Shown: piece after piece, positions 47,140-58,247 of the stretch
Numbering within the stretch: position 1 is the stretch's first letter
Layout of the letters: each line of letters starts with the position of its first letter
Assembly (NCBI RefSeq): GCF_004010325.2
Contig: NZ_SADR02000009.1
Coordinates: forward strand, 62,001 to 126,000
Length of the DNA: 64,000 bases
Reading direction: 5' to 3'
Origin: Mesorhizobium sp. M00.F.Ca.ET.216.01.1.1
Lineage (GTDB): Bacteria > Pseudomonadota > Alphaproteobacteria > Rhizobiales > Rhizobiaceae
Made by a program: the position numbers and the translations under genes
Notes under the pieces: model-generated
The model's database searches: none
What the model was told of the DNA's origin: nothing
The model's input: the letters and a program-made list of their open reading frames with translations, nothing else

Positions 47140-47518
47140 ATTGATAGTCCCGCCCGTATAAATCCGAATACACGCTGAAGACGCCCAAGGATGCGTAGAA
47201 CTCGACGAAGCGGCGCCGGATTTCGAGGCGAGATCGCCTCCATGAATCCAGTTCGGCCAAACGGTCGTCGAGGGGCAACTGGTGAAAGAGCCGGCCTTTC
47301 CGCAACAAGGGCCACACATCAAACACCAGAACAAGGATATGGAATGGCGGCCTCAAAAAGTCCGGCATCCGCCGGTGTACAGACAGGAGAAAGTCTGCTG
47401 CGCCCTTACCGAGCGCGGCGTTCCCATCGTCGCCGGAACGCCTTTCCCATGCTATGGTCTCGCCAAGCGCCAGAATGGCACGCTCGAACTGAGAGGCACT
47501 GCGACTCACGTCCTTCAT
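47102..47518 (-). CDS. Small partner protein of the GMC oxidoreductase
   Basis: 138 residues from ATG 47518 with AGAGGCAGG upstream. No signal peptide. Contains a hydrophobic helix around FLRPPFHILVLVFDVWPLL and a charged segment LDDRLAELDSWRRSRLEIRR. This pattern is similar to the N-terminal helical extension of long-chain fatty-alcohol oxidases of the GMC family, here as a separate protein. The gene overlaps the GMC start by 38 bp, so the two are translationally coupled and probably form a complex. Unknown in detail; a membrane-docking or substrate-lid role is a guess. Confidence 0.7.
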   Translation of the reverse strand: MKDVSRSASQFERAILALGETIAWERRSGDDGNAALGKGAADFLLSVHRRMPDFLRPPFHILVLVFDVWPLLRKGRLFHQLPLDDRLAELDSWRRSRLEIRRRFVEFYASLGVFSVYSDLYGRDYQYGDLPPGERARS

Positions 47519-47691
47519 CAAGCCTGCCTCTAAATCCGGCGTCGCCCTGATAACTGGGATGATTTTACAATAGGCATTTTTAGCTGGTCTGATGGGCAAA
47601 AGCTACCGAATCATTCTTGGCGCCTATGATCGGCAACGCGATCCGCCACAATCTCCCGCTCGCCGTTCGATATCGTCGTGAAAAGCGCTCC

Positions 47692-48078
47692 ATGAACCAC
47701 TTTCTGGACTCCAGGTTGTTTCGATACTTCGTCTTCGGTGCGATGGCCGCAATGTTGCAGGTTGCAGCACTCGCAGCGCTCGTGGAAGTCGCTCAGCTCG
47801 ACAAGGCAATCGCCTCTACGACGGCTTTTTACATCGCCGTTGTCGTCAATTACTTTCTTCAGAGCCGCTACACATTTCGCTCCTTCGAGCCGCACTGGGT
47901 TGCAATGCCAAAGTTCGTAGGCGTGTCGACCATCGGAGCAGTGATTAACGTTATTATTTTCACGATATTGGCTAGTGTAATGCATTATTTAGTTGCGCAA
48001 TGTATATCTTTGCTTATTGTTTTTTTCATCAACTACAGCGCTAGCAAGATACTAATATTTCAGAGAACCGACCGTTAA
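47692..48078 (+). CDS. GtrA-like membrane protein
   Basis: 128 residues from ATG 47692, with four hydrophobic segments (about 9-30, 36-58, 72-93 and 97-117) and the family features RYFVFGAMAAMLQVAALAAL and FYIAVVVNYFLQSRYTFRS. GtrA/DPMS-type proteins help move or retain polyprenyl-phosphate sugars in the membrane; Rv3789 of the mycobacterial arabinan locus is one. The end of the gene (about 47940-48060) is very AT-rich. Divergent from the GMC unit with 173 bp between starts. It completes the set of functions needed for a periplasmic lipid-linked sugar donor. Confidence 0.85.
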   Translation: MNHFLDSRLFRYFVFGAMAAMLQVAALAALVEVAQLDKAIASTTAFYIAVVVNYFLQSRYTFRSFEPHWVAMPKFVGVSTIGAVINVIIFTILASVMHYLVAQCISLLIVFFINYSASKILIFQRTDR

Positions 48079-48424
48079 CGCAGTACCGGGGCGGGTTAAC
48101 TTCAACCACTCGGATGAGCTTGCGGCCTCGTTCGATGTTTTAGTCCGCCGCATTGACGCTTCCACCGGCCCTGACTCGTGTCGGCACCCCGTAAGCCCAG
48201 ATGGATAGAGCACTACCCTCCGAAGAAACCTTTCTTTTCAGGCCATTAGCTAACACCTCGCCGCCCGGCAGCGCGGCGAGATTCGATTTGTTGCGAAGTC
48301 GCTGAACCTTCGCGTAGCGACCTCTGGGCGACCTCTGGTCGCTCTTTGCGTTTGGCGCAAAACGGATTAAGAAAACGGCTTCAGCCAAGCCCCCAGCAAT
48401 CTGGAAACTGCGCCGGAGCCATTG
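48079..48424. other. Intergenic region with hairpin and short tandem repeat
   Basis: 346 bp without a convincing gene. It holds a perfect 8-bp stem CTCGCCGC (48257-48264) / GCGGCGAG (48273-48280) and a head-to-tail duplication of GCGACCTCTGG at 48317-48327 and 48328-48338. The promoter of the following gene must lie here. GGAG before ATG 48425 is its ribosome site. Confidence 0.5.
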
Positions 48425-49399
48425 ATGACCGAAGTCCTGCAGACCCCCAAGCTCGTCGTCGTGTTCGGCGGCTCCGGCTTTGTCGGCCGCCACGTCGTGC
48501 GGGCGCTGGCCAAGCGCGGCTACCGCATCAGGGTCGCCTGCCGGCGGCCGGATCTCGCCGGCCATCTGCAGCCGCTCGGCAATGTCGGCCAGATCCAGCC
48601 GGTGCAGGCCAATGTTCGCGTGCGCTGGTCGGTCGACCGCGCCGTGCAAGGCGCCGACCATGTCGTCAACCTGGTGGCCATCCTGCACGAGAGTGGCCGG
48701 CAGAGATTCGGCGCCGTGCATGAATTCGGGGCACGCGCGATCGCCGAAGCCGCGCGCGCCGTTGGCGCAGGCCTCACCCACATCTCGGCTTTGGGTGCCG
48801 ATCTCAACTCGCAATCGAATTATGCGCGCACCAAGGCGCTTGGCGAAAAGGCGGTTCTGGAGACGATCGAGGACGCGGTGATCTTCCGGCCGTCGATCAA
48901 TTTCGGGCCTGAGGACCGCTTCTTCAACCGCTTCGCCAGCATGGCGCGCCTTTCGCCCGTCCTGCCGCTGATCGGCGGCGGCCAGACCAAATTCCAGCCA
49001 GTCTATGTCGGCGATGTCGCCGAGGCGGTGGCGCGCTCGGTCGAGGGCGAGGTCAAGGGTGGTCAGATCTACGAACTCGGCGGGCCGCAGGTGCTCACTT
49101 TCAAGCAATGCATGGCAGAAATGCTTGCCGTGATCGACCGCAAGCGGTTTCTGGTGCCGGTGCCGTGGTGGGTGGCGAACATGCAAGCGTCGATCCTCGG
49201 CCTGCTGCCCAATCCGCTGCTGACCAAGGACCAGGTCCTGCAGTTGCGCGAGCACAACATCGTGTCGGATGCGGCCGCCAGGGACAACAGGACGCTCACC
49301 GGCATCGGCATCCAGCCGCAGTCGATCGGTTCGGTCCTGCCGAGCTACCTCTGGCGCTACCGCGCCGCCGGCCAATTCCAGCGCAAGTCTGCGGCGTAA
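48425..49399 (+). CDS. NDUFA9-like NAD(P)-binding protein (atypical SDR)
   Basis: 324 residues. Rossmann motif VVFGGSGFVGRHVVRALAKR, VNLVAILHESG, and HISALGADLNSQSNYARTKA, where the YxxxK pair is replaced by a YARTK arrangement. RPSINFGPEDRFFNRFASMA follows. This is the alphaproteobacterial relative of the mitochondrial complex I subunit NDUFA9, an atypical SDR thought to be structural or redox-sensing rather than a classical dehydrogenase. It may bind NADPH and associate with respiratory membranes. It stands alone, convergent with the P450 gene. Confidence 0.85.
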   Translation: MTEVLQTPKLVVVFGGSGFVGRHVVRALAKRGYRIRVACRRPDLAGHLQPLGNVGQIQPVQANVRVRWSVDRAVQGADHVVNLVAILHESGRQRFGAVHEFGARAIAEAARAVGAGLTHISALGADLNSQSNYARTKALGEKAVLETIEDAVIFRPSINFGPEDRFFNRFASMARLSPVLPLIGGGQTKFQPVYVGDVAEAVARSVEGEVKGGQIYELGGPQVLTFKQCMAEMLAVIDRKRFLVPVPWWVANMQASILGLLPNPLLTKDQVLQLREHNIVSDAAARDNRTLTGIGIQPQSIGSVLPSYLWRYRAAGQFQRKSAA

Positions 49400-49417
49400 C
49401 TGCTGATCCTTCGGCGC

Positions 49418-50791
49418 TTACAAAACCCGCCGCGTGACCTGCATCGGCAGGCCGCCCTGCGGCTGCGTCGTCAGTTTCTGCACCGGCCAAGGCCTGGTCT
49501 CGGCGGTAGCATCAAAGCGGAAGCGCGACAGCATGATGGCCAAGGCGATGATCGCTTCCTGCATGGCAAAGCTGGCGCCGATGCAGACGCGAGGGCCGGC
49601 GCCGAACGGCAGATACTGGAAACGGTCGATCTTTTCGCGATTCCCCGGATGGAACCGCTCGGGCATGAAGGCATCCGGCCGATCCCACAGCTTGCGATGA
49701 CGGTGGACGACCCACGGCATCACCAGCACGGCGGCTCGCCTCGGTATGTAGAGCTTGTTCCAGGTCTCCGGCTCGATCGGCTCGCGGTTGATCGACGGCG
49801 CCGGCGGATAGAGCCTGAGCGCCTCCTCGAAGGCGGCGCGGGTGAGCGGCATGGCGTCGAGCCATTTCGTCGGGTCGGGTTCGCGCGCCAGCACGGCGTC
49901 GATCTCGCGTTCGATCTTTTCCCGCTCCCAAGGCGCCTCGGCAAGGCAATAGAGCGTCCAGCCCAGGGCACGCGCCGTGGTCTCGTGGCCGGCGCCGATG
50001 AAGGTGATGATGTTGTCCTCGACCTCGGCGCGCGTCAGCCCGTCCGGTCCTTCGGCGCGCAGCAGCAGGGTGAGAAAGTCCTGCGGCACCGCATCAGGAT
50101 TGTGCTTGACGCGCTCCTCGCGCATCTTGACGGTGTCGGTGACGATCTTGCGAAAATAGGCCATGGTCTTGCGGCCGCGAATTCGGGTCAGGCGCGGCAG
50201 CCAGTCGGGTGCCCGCAACAGGTCGAGCGGATCGACCCGGCCCATGGTCTCGAAAAGGCGGTCGATCTCCTTGCCGAAGCTGCCGGGCTCGCCTGATATC
50301 TCACCCGAAAACAGCGTTTCGGCGAGAATATCGAAGGTGAGCAGCGTCATGTCGTGGGCGATGTCCGACGTGCCGCCGTCCTCGTAGCGCGTGACGAACT
50401 CCAGCGTGCGTTTCAGCATCGGGGCGGCAAAGCCGAAGATGTGGCGCGGCGTGAACACCGGCGCCATCGCCTTGCGCGAGCGCCTCCACACTTCGCCTTC
50501 GGCGGTCAGCAGGCCGTCGCGCAGGATCGGCCGCAGGATCATCTGGCGCACCGTCGCCATCTTGTAGTTCTTGGCATTGTCGACCAGCACGTGGCGGATG
50601 AGGCCGGGATCGTTGGCAACGACCAGCGGCCCGCCGATGCCTGTCACCGATATCCAGGGTTCGTTGTAGGTCGGCTCGCCCCACAGTTCGAGCGGATTGC
50701 GGTAGACGATGCGCATCATCTCCAGCGTCGAGGGCGGCGATGTGCGCGGCTTCGGCGCCGGCGGAACGAAGGGGGCGGGCTGAGTGTCCAT
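49418..50791 (-). CDS. Cytochrome P450
   Basis: 457 residues from ATG 50791, soluble (no anchor). I-helix oxygen-binding motif IGAGHETTARALGW, K-helix ExxR in FEEALRLYPPAPSINREP, and the heme-ligating cysteine in FGAGPRVCIGASFAMQEA are all canonical. It hydroxylates an unknown substrate and needs external ferredoxin or flavodoxin electrons; no partner is next to it. The proline-rich N-terminus (APFVPPAPKPRTSPPSTLEM) is typical of soluble bacterial CYPs resembling fatty acid or terpene hydroxylases. The divergent FMN reductase gene 183 bp away is not an obvious partner. Confidence 0.93.
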   Translation of the reverse strand: MDTQPAPFVPPAPKPRTSPPSTLEMMRIVYRNPLELWGEPTYNEPWISVTGIGGPLVVANDPGLIRHVLVDNAKNYKMATVRQMILRPILRDGLLTAEGEVWRRSRKAMAPVFTPRHIFGFAAPMLKRTLEFVTRYEDGGTSDIAHDMTLLTFDILAETLFSGEISGEPGSFGKEIDRLFETMGRVDPLDLLRAPDWLPRLTRIRGRKTMAYFRKIVTDTVKMREERVKHNPDAVPQDFLTLLLRAEGPDGLTRAEVEDNIITFIGAGHETTARALGWTLYCLAEAPWEREKIEREIDAVLAREPDPTKWLDAMPLTRAAFEEALRLYPPAPSINREPIEPETWNKLYIPRRAAVLVMPWVVHRHRKLWDRPDAFMPERFHPGNREKIDRFQYLPFGAGPRVCIGASFAMQEAIIALAIMLSRFRFDATAETRPWPVQKLTTQPQGGLPMQVTRRVL

Positions 50792-50973
50792 AGTGGGTGC
50801 TCCGCCCCTAATGTAGTGGCCGGCAAAGCGGGCGTCCACGCGGCTGAGCAGTATGGCCGGGCACCCCCGCTCTCCGGAACGTGACAGATCGTCAATGCGT
50901 GCGTGCTTGTTGCCGATGGCCGCATGCCTTAGTGGCAGTTACCAACAGATACCGCCAACCGCAGGAGCCCGCC

Positions 50974-51543
50974 TTGAAACACCAGTTGAACATCATCATC
51001 GGCAGCACCCGGCCTGGACGCGCCGGGCCGGTTTTCGCGAACTGGCTGGAGGGCTTCGCGCGCCAGCACGGAAAATTCGAGCCGGTGCTGACCGACATCG
51101 CCACGTTCGGCCTGCCGCTGCTGGACGAACCGCACCATCCGAGGCTCGCCAAATACGAGAAGGACCACACGAAAGCTTGGTCGGGGGCAATCGACGCCGC
51201 CGACGCCTTTGTTTTCGTGGCTCCGGAATACAATTATTTTGCAGCACCCGCGATCGTCAACGCGGTCGACTATCTGCTCAGGGAATGGCGATACAAGCCT
51301 GCCGCCATCCTCAGCTATGGCGGTGTCTCCGGCGGCTTGCGCGCGGCGCAAGCAGTCAAGCAGTTGCTGACCGCGGTAGGGGTGATGCCGATCCCCGAGG
51401 GCGTGGCGCTGCCGCTTTACCAGAAACTGCTCGACGAGGACGGTGCTTTCCAACCCAGCGAACAGGTGCTTGGCGGCGCCAAGGCCATGCTCGACGAACT
51501 GCTGCGCTGGAGCGAGGCGCTGAAGCCGATGCGGGCCGGCTAA
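50974..51543 (+). CDS. NADPH-dependent FMN reductase family protein
   Basis: 189 residues starting at TTG 50974 with CAGGAG at proper distance (LKHQLNIIIGSTRPGRAGPV); the frame extends 31 codons upstream without family features. Flavodoxin-like fold: phosphate loop GSTRPGR, the conserved APEYNYFAAPAIVNAVDYLL, and YGGVSGGLRAAQAVKQLL. It reduces FMN, quinones or chromate-like acceptors with NAD(P)H. Physiological substrate unknown. The 294 bp between its stop and gyrB contain no other gene. Confidence 0.87.
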   Translation: MKHQLNIIIGSTRPGRAGPVFANWLEGFARQHGKFEPVLTDIATFGLPLLDEPHHPRLAKYEKDHTKAWSGAIDAADAFVFVAPEYNYFAAPAIVNAVDYLLREWRYKPAAILSYGGVSGGLRAAQAVKQLLTAVGVMPIPEGVALPLYQKLLDEDGAFQPSEQVLGGAKAMLDELLRWSEALKPMRAG

Positions 51544-54309
<2,766 letters not shown>

Positions 54310-54345
54310 GCTACCCGCTGGCGATGCCGCCGATCTCCCAGAATG

Positions 54346-54372
54346 AAAAGCCCGGCTCGCGCCGGGCTTTTT
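54346..54372. terminator. Bidirectional terminator between gyrB and pntB
   Basis: AAAGCCCGGC, loop TCGC, GCCGGGCTTT then TT: a perfect 10-bp stem with A/T flanks on both sides. It lies between the convergent stops of gyrB (54309) and pntB (54406). Confidence 0.92.
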
Positions 54373-54405
54373 CGTCTGATCATCTTGACGAGGCGCTTGG
54401 CCGGA

Positions 54406-55803
54406 TCAGTGATCCATGGCCTTGACGATCTCCTCGGTCATCTTCTTGGCGTCGCCGAGCAGCATCATCGTGCCGTCCTTGTAGAACAGCGTGTTGTCGA
54501 TGCCGGCATAGCCGGAGCCGAGCGAGCGCTTGACGAACAGGCAGGTGCGCGCCTTGTCGACGTCGAGGATCGGCATGCCGAAGATCGGCGAGGACTTGTC
54601 GTCGCGGGCGGACGGGTTGGTGACGTCGTTGGCGCCGATGACATAGGCGACGTCGGCCTGTGCGAATTCGGAGTTGATGTCCTCGAGCTCGAACACCTCG
54701 TCGTAAGGCACGTTGGCCTCGGCGAGCAGCACGTTCATGTGGCCGGGCATGCGGCCGGCGACCGGGTGAATGGCGTATTTGACATCGACGCCGTTGGCCT
54801 TGAGCTTGTCGGCCATCTCGCGCAGCGCGTGCTGCGCCTGGGCGACCGCCATGCCATAGCCAGGCACGATGATGACCTTCTGGGCGTTCATCATCAGATA
54901 GGCGGCATCATCGGCAGAACCCTGCTTGACCGTGCGCTCGATGCCGTCGTTAGCAGCTATTGCGGTCTCGCCGCCGAAGCCGCCAAGGATGACGGAGATG
55001 AATGACCGGTTCATGCCCTTGCACATGATGTAAGACAGGATCGCGCCGGACGAGCCGACCAGAGCGCCGGTGATGATCAGCGCCAGGTTGCCGAGCGTGA
55101 AGCCGAGCGCTGCCGCGGCCCAGCCCGAATAGGAATTCAGCATCGAGACGACCACCGGCATGTCGGCGCCGCCGATCGGGATGATGAGAAGGACGCCAAG
55201 GACAAGCGAGGCCGCGACGATCAGCCAGAACACCAGCCTGGACTCGGTGGTGACCAGCAGCACGATCAGCACGACCAGCGCGATGCCAAGCGCCGCGTTG
55301 ATGAAGTGGCGGCCGCCGATCATGATCGGCTTGCCCGACATGCGGCCGTCGAGCTTGAGGAAGGCGATGACCGAGCCGGTGAATGTGATGGCGCCGATGG
55401 CGACGCCAAGGCTCATCTCGATCAGCGCCTGGGCGTGGATGTCGGCGACGGTGCCGATGCCGAAGCTCTCCGGCGCATAGATGGCGGCAGCGGCCACCAT
55501 GACGGCGGCAAGGCCGACCAGGGAGTGGAAGGCCGCAACCAGTTGCGGCATCGAGGTCATGGCGATGCGCCGGGCGGTGACGGCGCCGACGGAGCCGCCG
55601 ACGGCCAGGCCGAACACGATGAGGCTGAAGCGCCCGGCCGAAGGGGTCGCCAGCGCCAACGTCGTGCAAAGAGCGATGCCCATCCCGATCATGCCGTACA
55701 TGTTGCCCTGGCGGCTGGTGGTCGGATGCGACAGGCCGCGCAATGCAAGGATGAACAGGATGCCGGAGACCAGATAGAGGAAGGAGGCGAAGTTGGCGTT
55801 CAT
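54406..55803 (-). CDS. pntB: NAD(P) transhydrogenase subunit beta
   Basis: 465-residue inner-membrane protein. The N-terminal half has eight to nine helices (domain II beta part). The C-terminal cytoplasmic domain III binds NADP(H): VIIVPGYGMAVAQAQHALRE, HPVAGRMPGHMNVLLAEA and GANDVTNPSARDDKSSPIFG. Uses the proton gradient to drive NADPH formation from NADH. Last gene of the pntA1-pntA2-pntB unit, 6 bp after pntA2, the split-alpha arrangement usual in alphaproteobacteria such as Rhodospirillum. Confidence 0.95.
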   Translation of the reverse strand: MNANFASFLYLVSGILFILALRGLSHPTTSRQGNMYGMIGMGIALCTTLALATPSAGRFSLIVFGLAVGGSVGAVTARRIAMTSMPQLVAAFHSLVGLAAVMVAAAAIYAPESFGIGTVADIHAQALIEMSLGVAIGAITFTGSVIAFLKLDGRMSGKPIMIGGRHFINAALGIALVVLIVLLVTTESRLVFWLIVAASLVLGVLLIIPIGGADMPVVVSMLNSYSGWAAAALGFTLGNLALIITGALVGSSGAILSYIMCKGMNRSFISVILGGFGGETAIAANDGIERTVKQGSADDAAYLMMNAQKVIIVPGYGMAVAQAQHALREMADKLKANGVDVKYAIHPVAGRMPGHMNVLLAEANVPYDEVFELEDINSEFAQADVAYVIGANDVTNPSARDDKSSPIFGMPILDVDKARTCLFVKRSLGSGYAGIDNTLFYKDGTMMLLGDAKKMTEEIVKAMDH

Positions 55804-55809
55804 TGCGCT

Positions 55810-56232
55810 CTACTTGTCCTTCTTCTTGTACATGGCCAGCATACGCTGGGTGACGAGGAAGCCGCCGAAGATGTTGACCGAGACCAGCATCAGCGCAACG
55901 AAGCCGAAGCCGGTGGCGACGCCGGACGCAGAGATGCCGACGGCGAGTAGCGCGCCGACGACGATGACCGAGGAAATAGCGTTGGTGACGGCCATCAGCG
56001 GCGTGTGCAGCGCCGGTGTGACGGACCAGACGACGTAGTAGCCGACGAAGATCGCCAGGACAAAAATGGCGAAGCGGAAGACGAACGGATCGATGGCGCC
56101 GCCGGACAGCGCGTGCGCAGCATCACCGGCTGCCTCAGCGCCGGGCGCAGTGGCCAGGTTCTGTACTGCAAGCCGGACGGCGGCGGTCGCCTGGTCGAGC
56201 TGGTCGAGGGCCTGCTGCAAGGTCTGGTCCAT
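55810..56232 (-). CDS. pntA2: NAD(P) transhydrogenase subunit alpha, part 2
   Basis: 140 residues from ATG 56232 ([20 protein letters not shown]), overlapping the pntA1 stop as TGATG; a GTG one codon earlier is also possible. The N-terminal 50 residues are helical and alanine-rich. Three to four membrane helices follow: [40 protein letters not shown] and [20 protein letters not shown]. It supplies the alpha-type transmembrane helices of the proton channel in the split transhydrogenase. Tightly coupled to pntA1 and pntB. Confidence 0.93.
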   Translation of the reverse strand: MDQTLQQALDQLDQATAAVRLAVQNLATAPGAEAAGDAAHALSGGAIDPFVFRFAIFVLAIFVGYYVVWSVTPALHTPLMAVTNAISSVIVVGALLAVGISASGVATGFGFVALMLVSVNIFGGFLVTQRMLAMYKKKDK

Positions 56233-57482
56233 CACGCGATCCCCCCGCTAGTCTTGGGCTTCCTGGCTGCGGCTGGTTTCTTTGGCGCCGCCGGTTTCTT
56301 TGCGGCGGCAGGCCTCGCATGCTCGGACGAGGCAATCATCATCGCCGGCTTGCCAGCGAAGGCCGGATGCACGACCTGGCCGCCATCTGTCAGCATCGTC
56401 GCCTTGACCAATTCATCGTCGCGGTTGATGGCAAGTGTCTTCGTGGCCTTGTCGACCAGCGTCTCGACGAACGCAAAGAGGTTCCTGGCGTAAAGCAGCG
56501 AGGCAGAGGCGGCGACGCGACCCGGCACGTTGAGATGGCCGACGATCTTGACGCCATTGGCCGTGGTGACAACCTGACCTGATGCGGCGCCTTCGACATT
56601 GCCGCCGCGTTCGACCGCAAGGTCGACGATCACCGAGCCTGGCTTCATCGAAGCGACCATGGCCGCCGAGACCAGCTTCGGCGCCGGACGACCGGGTATC
56701 AGCGCCGCGGTGATGACGATGTCCTGCTTGGCGATATGCTCTGCGGTCAGTGCCGCCTGCTTGGCCTGGTATTCCTTCGACATTTCCTTGGCGTAGCCGC
56801 CGGCAGTCTCGGCAGCCTTGAACTCCTCGTCCTCGATCGCGAGGAACTTTGCGCCGAGCGAAGCGACCTGCTCCTTGGCGGCAGGACGAACATCGGTGGC
56901 GGTAACGACGGCGCCAAGCCGCCTTGCCGTCGCGATCGCCTGCAGGCCGGCGACGCCGACGCCCATGATGAAGACCTTCGCCGCCGGTACCGTGCCCGCT
57001 GCCGTCATCATCATCGGCAACGCCCGGTCGTATTCCGAAGCCGCGTCGATCACTGCCTGGTAGCCGGCTAAGTTAGCCTGCGAGGACAACACATCCATGG
57101 ACTGGGCGCGGGTAATGCGCGGCATGAACTCCATCGAGAAAGCGGTGACACCGGCGCTCGCCAGAGCGGCGACACCGGCATCGTTGCCGTAGGGATCCAT
57201 GATGGCGATGACGGCGGTTCCCGGCCGGTAGGCCTTCAGCTCCGCCTCGCCTGGGCGGCGCACTTTCAGCACCACATCGGCCTTGGCGACATCGCCGGCC
57301 TTGCCGATCGCAGCGCCCGCTTTGGCGAACTCCTCGTCCGGAATGCGGGACGCCGTGCCGGCGCCAGCTTCGACAGTCACGTCGAAACCCAACCCCGCCA
57401 GCCGCTTTACCGTGTCCGGCGAGGCAGCAACGCGCGGCTCGTTCGCATCGAGCTCCCGAGGGATGAAAACCGTCTGTCCCAC
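56232..57482 (-). CDS. pntA1: NAD(P) transhydrogenase subunit alpha, part 1
   Basis: 416 residues from GTG 57482 with AAGGAT upstream ([20 protein letters not shown]). Soluble NAD(H)-binding domain I: alanine-dehydrogenase-like N-terminus, the dinucleotide motif [40 protein letters not shown] and the mobile loop region [13 protein letters not shown]. The C-terminus ends in an Ala/Lys/Pro-rich tail ([20 protein letters not shown] and further), histone-H1-like and not part of the catalytic domain. Its stop overlaps the pntA2 start. Confidence 0.94.
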   Translation of the reverse strand: MGQTVFIPRELDANEPRVAASPDTVKRLAGLGFDVTVEAGAGTASRIPDEEFAKAGAAIGKAGDVAKADVVLKVRRPGEAELKAYRPGTAVIAIMDPYGNDAGVAALASAGVTAFSMEFMPRITRAQSMDVLSSQANLAGYQAVIDAASEYDRALPMMMTAAGTVPAAKVFIMGVGVAGLQAIATARRLGAVVTATDVRPAAKEQVASLGAKFLAIEDEEFKAAETAGGYAKEMSKEYQAKQAALTAEHIAKQDIVITAALIPGRPAPKLVSAAMVASMKPGSVIVDLAVERGGNVEGAASGQVVTTANGVKIVGHLNVPGRVAASASLLYARNLFAFVETLVDKATKTLAINRDDELVKATMLTDGGQVVHPAFAGKPAMMIASSEHARPAAAKKPAAPKKPAAARKPKTSGGIA

Positions 57483-57567
57483 CGCAATGATCCTTTCGGC
57501 TGGAACCTGTTTCCGCAAGGCGCCGGCCGGACTTCCGGCGACATCCCGGGCAAGGGTCTTTAGGAAT

Positions 57568-57792
57568 TTACCGGAGAATGAAGGCGCCTACGGCCAGGAT
57601 CAGAACGAACAGGATGACGGCCGAGAAGAAGCCACCGGCGAAGAAGCCGAAAGCCATCGACAGGAGCACGGCGAGGCAAAAGAGCGACCCGTATTTGGCG
57701 AGCATGACGAAGCCCGCATAGGTCCGATCATGCTCGGCATAGTCCATCTTCGCGCCCAGTTCGACAGGACCGGTCGGCGTGTGATCAGCCAT
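57568..57792 (-). CDS. aa3-type cytochrome c oxidase subunit IV-like protein
   Basis: 74 residues from ATG 57792 (AAGGGG upstream): MADHTPTGPVELGAKMDYAE, then HDRTYAGFVMLAKYGSLFCL and a second hydrophobic stretch MAFGFFAGGFFSAVILFVLI. The MDYAEHxxTY motif before the first helix is the signature of the small bacterial aa3 oxidase subunit IV family. It lies 85 bp upstream of pntA1 on the same strand, a position common in rhizobia, away from the main cox genes. The role is structural at most; loss is tolerated in Paracoccus as I recall. Confidence 0.9.
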   Translation of the reverse strand: MADHTPTGPVELGAKMDYAEHDRTYAGFVMLAKYGSLFCLAVLLSMAFGFFAGGFFSAVILFVLILAVGAFILR

Positions 57793-57987
57793 AGGAATAC
57801 CCCTTCGAAGACATCTTTGAGGCACATAGCGAAAAGCCGGGCCGAGGGCAATGGCGCTATTGCCGCATCGCCGGCGACAACAGCCTCAAAGGAAAGTTGA
57901 AAGCCGTGAGCTGGCGCAGCCCGGCGTGAATTCGGCCGCCGTCTTGCGCTTGTGCAGGGCTAGCGTGCGCCGCGTTGGCGCCGACTT

Positions 57988-58137
57988 TCAGCCTGCCAGA
58001 TGCGGAAACAGCCCGAGCAGCCCGACGACGATCAAATAGAGGGCGACGATGTAGTTCAGCAGCCGCGGCATCACCAGGATCAGAATCCCGGCAATAAGCG
58101 AGATCAGCGGGGTAAGCGCGAGCGTGGAAATGGTCAT
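57988..58137 (-). CDS. DUF3096 family mini membrane protein
   Basis: 49 residues from ATG 58137 behind AAAGGGAA: MTISTLALTPLISLIAGILI followed by LVMPRLLNYIVALYLIVVGL and LGLFPHLAG. Two hydrophobic helices joined by PRLLNY form the DUF3096 pattern. Function unknown. It is too short for ordinary gene cut-offs and easily missed, but the ribosome site and family pattern make it convincing. Confidence 0.8.
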   Translation of the reverse strand: MTISTLALTPLISLIAGILILVMPRLLNYIVALYLIVVGLLGLFPHLAG

Positions 58138-58247
58138 ATAGGGTTCCCTTTCGGTGAGGCCAATTTTCGTTCACGCGAATGCGTCGACGGCACCTGCTGC
58201 CATCCACAACGTCGATGCGGCCCGAAAGCTCCGCCTACCATGAAGGC

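Noticed and set aside
48140..48420. A minus-strand open frame ending in SIWAYGVPTRVRAGGSVNAAD
   Set aside because: It is the tail of a longer frame antisense to the NDUFA9-like gene, with no start, ribosome site or recognised family.
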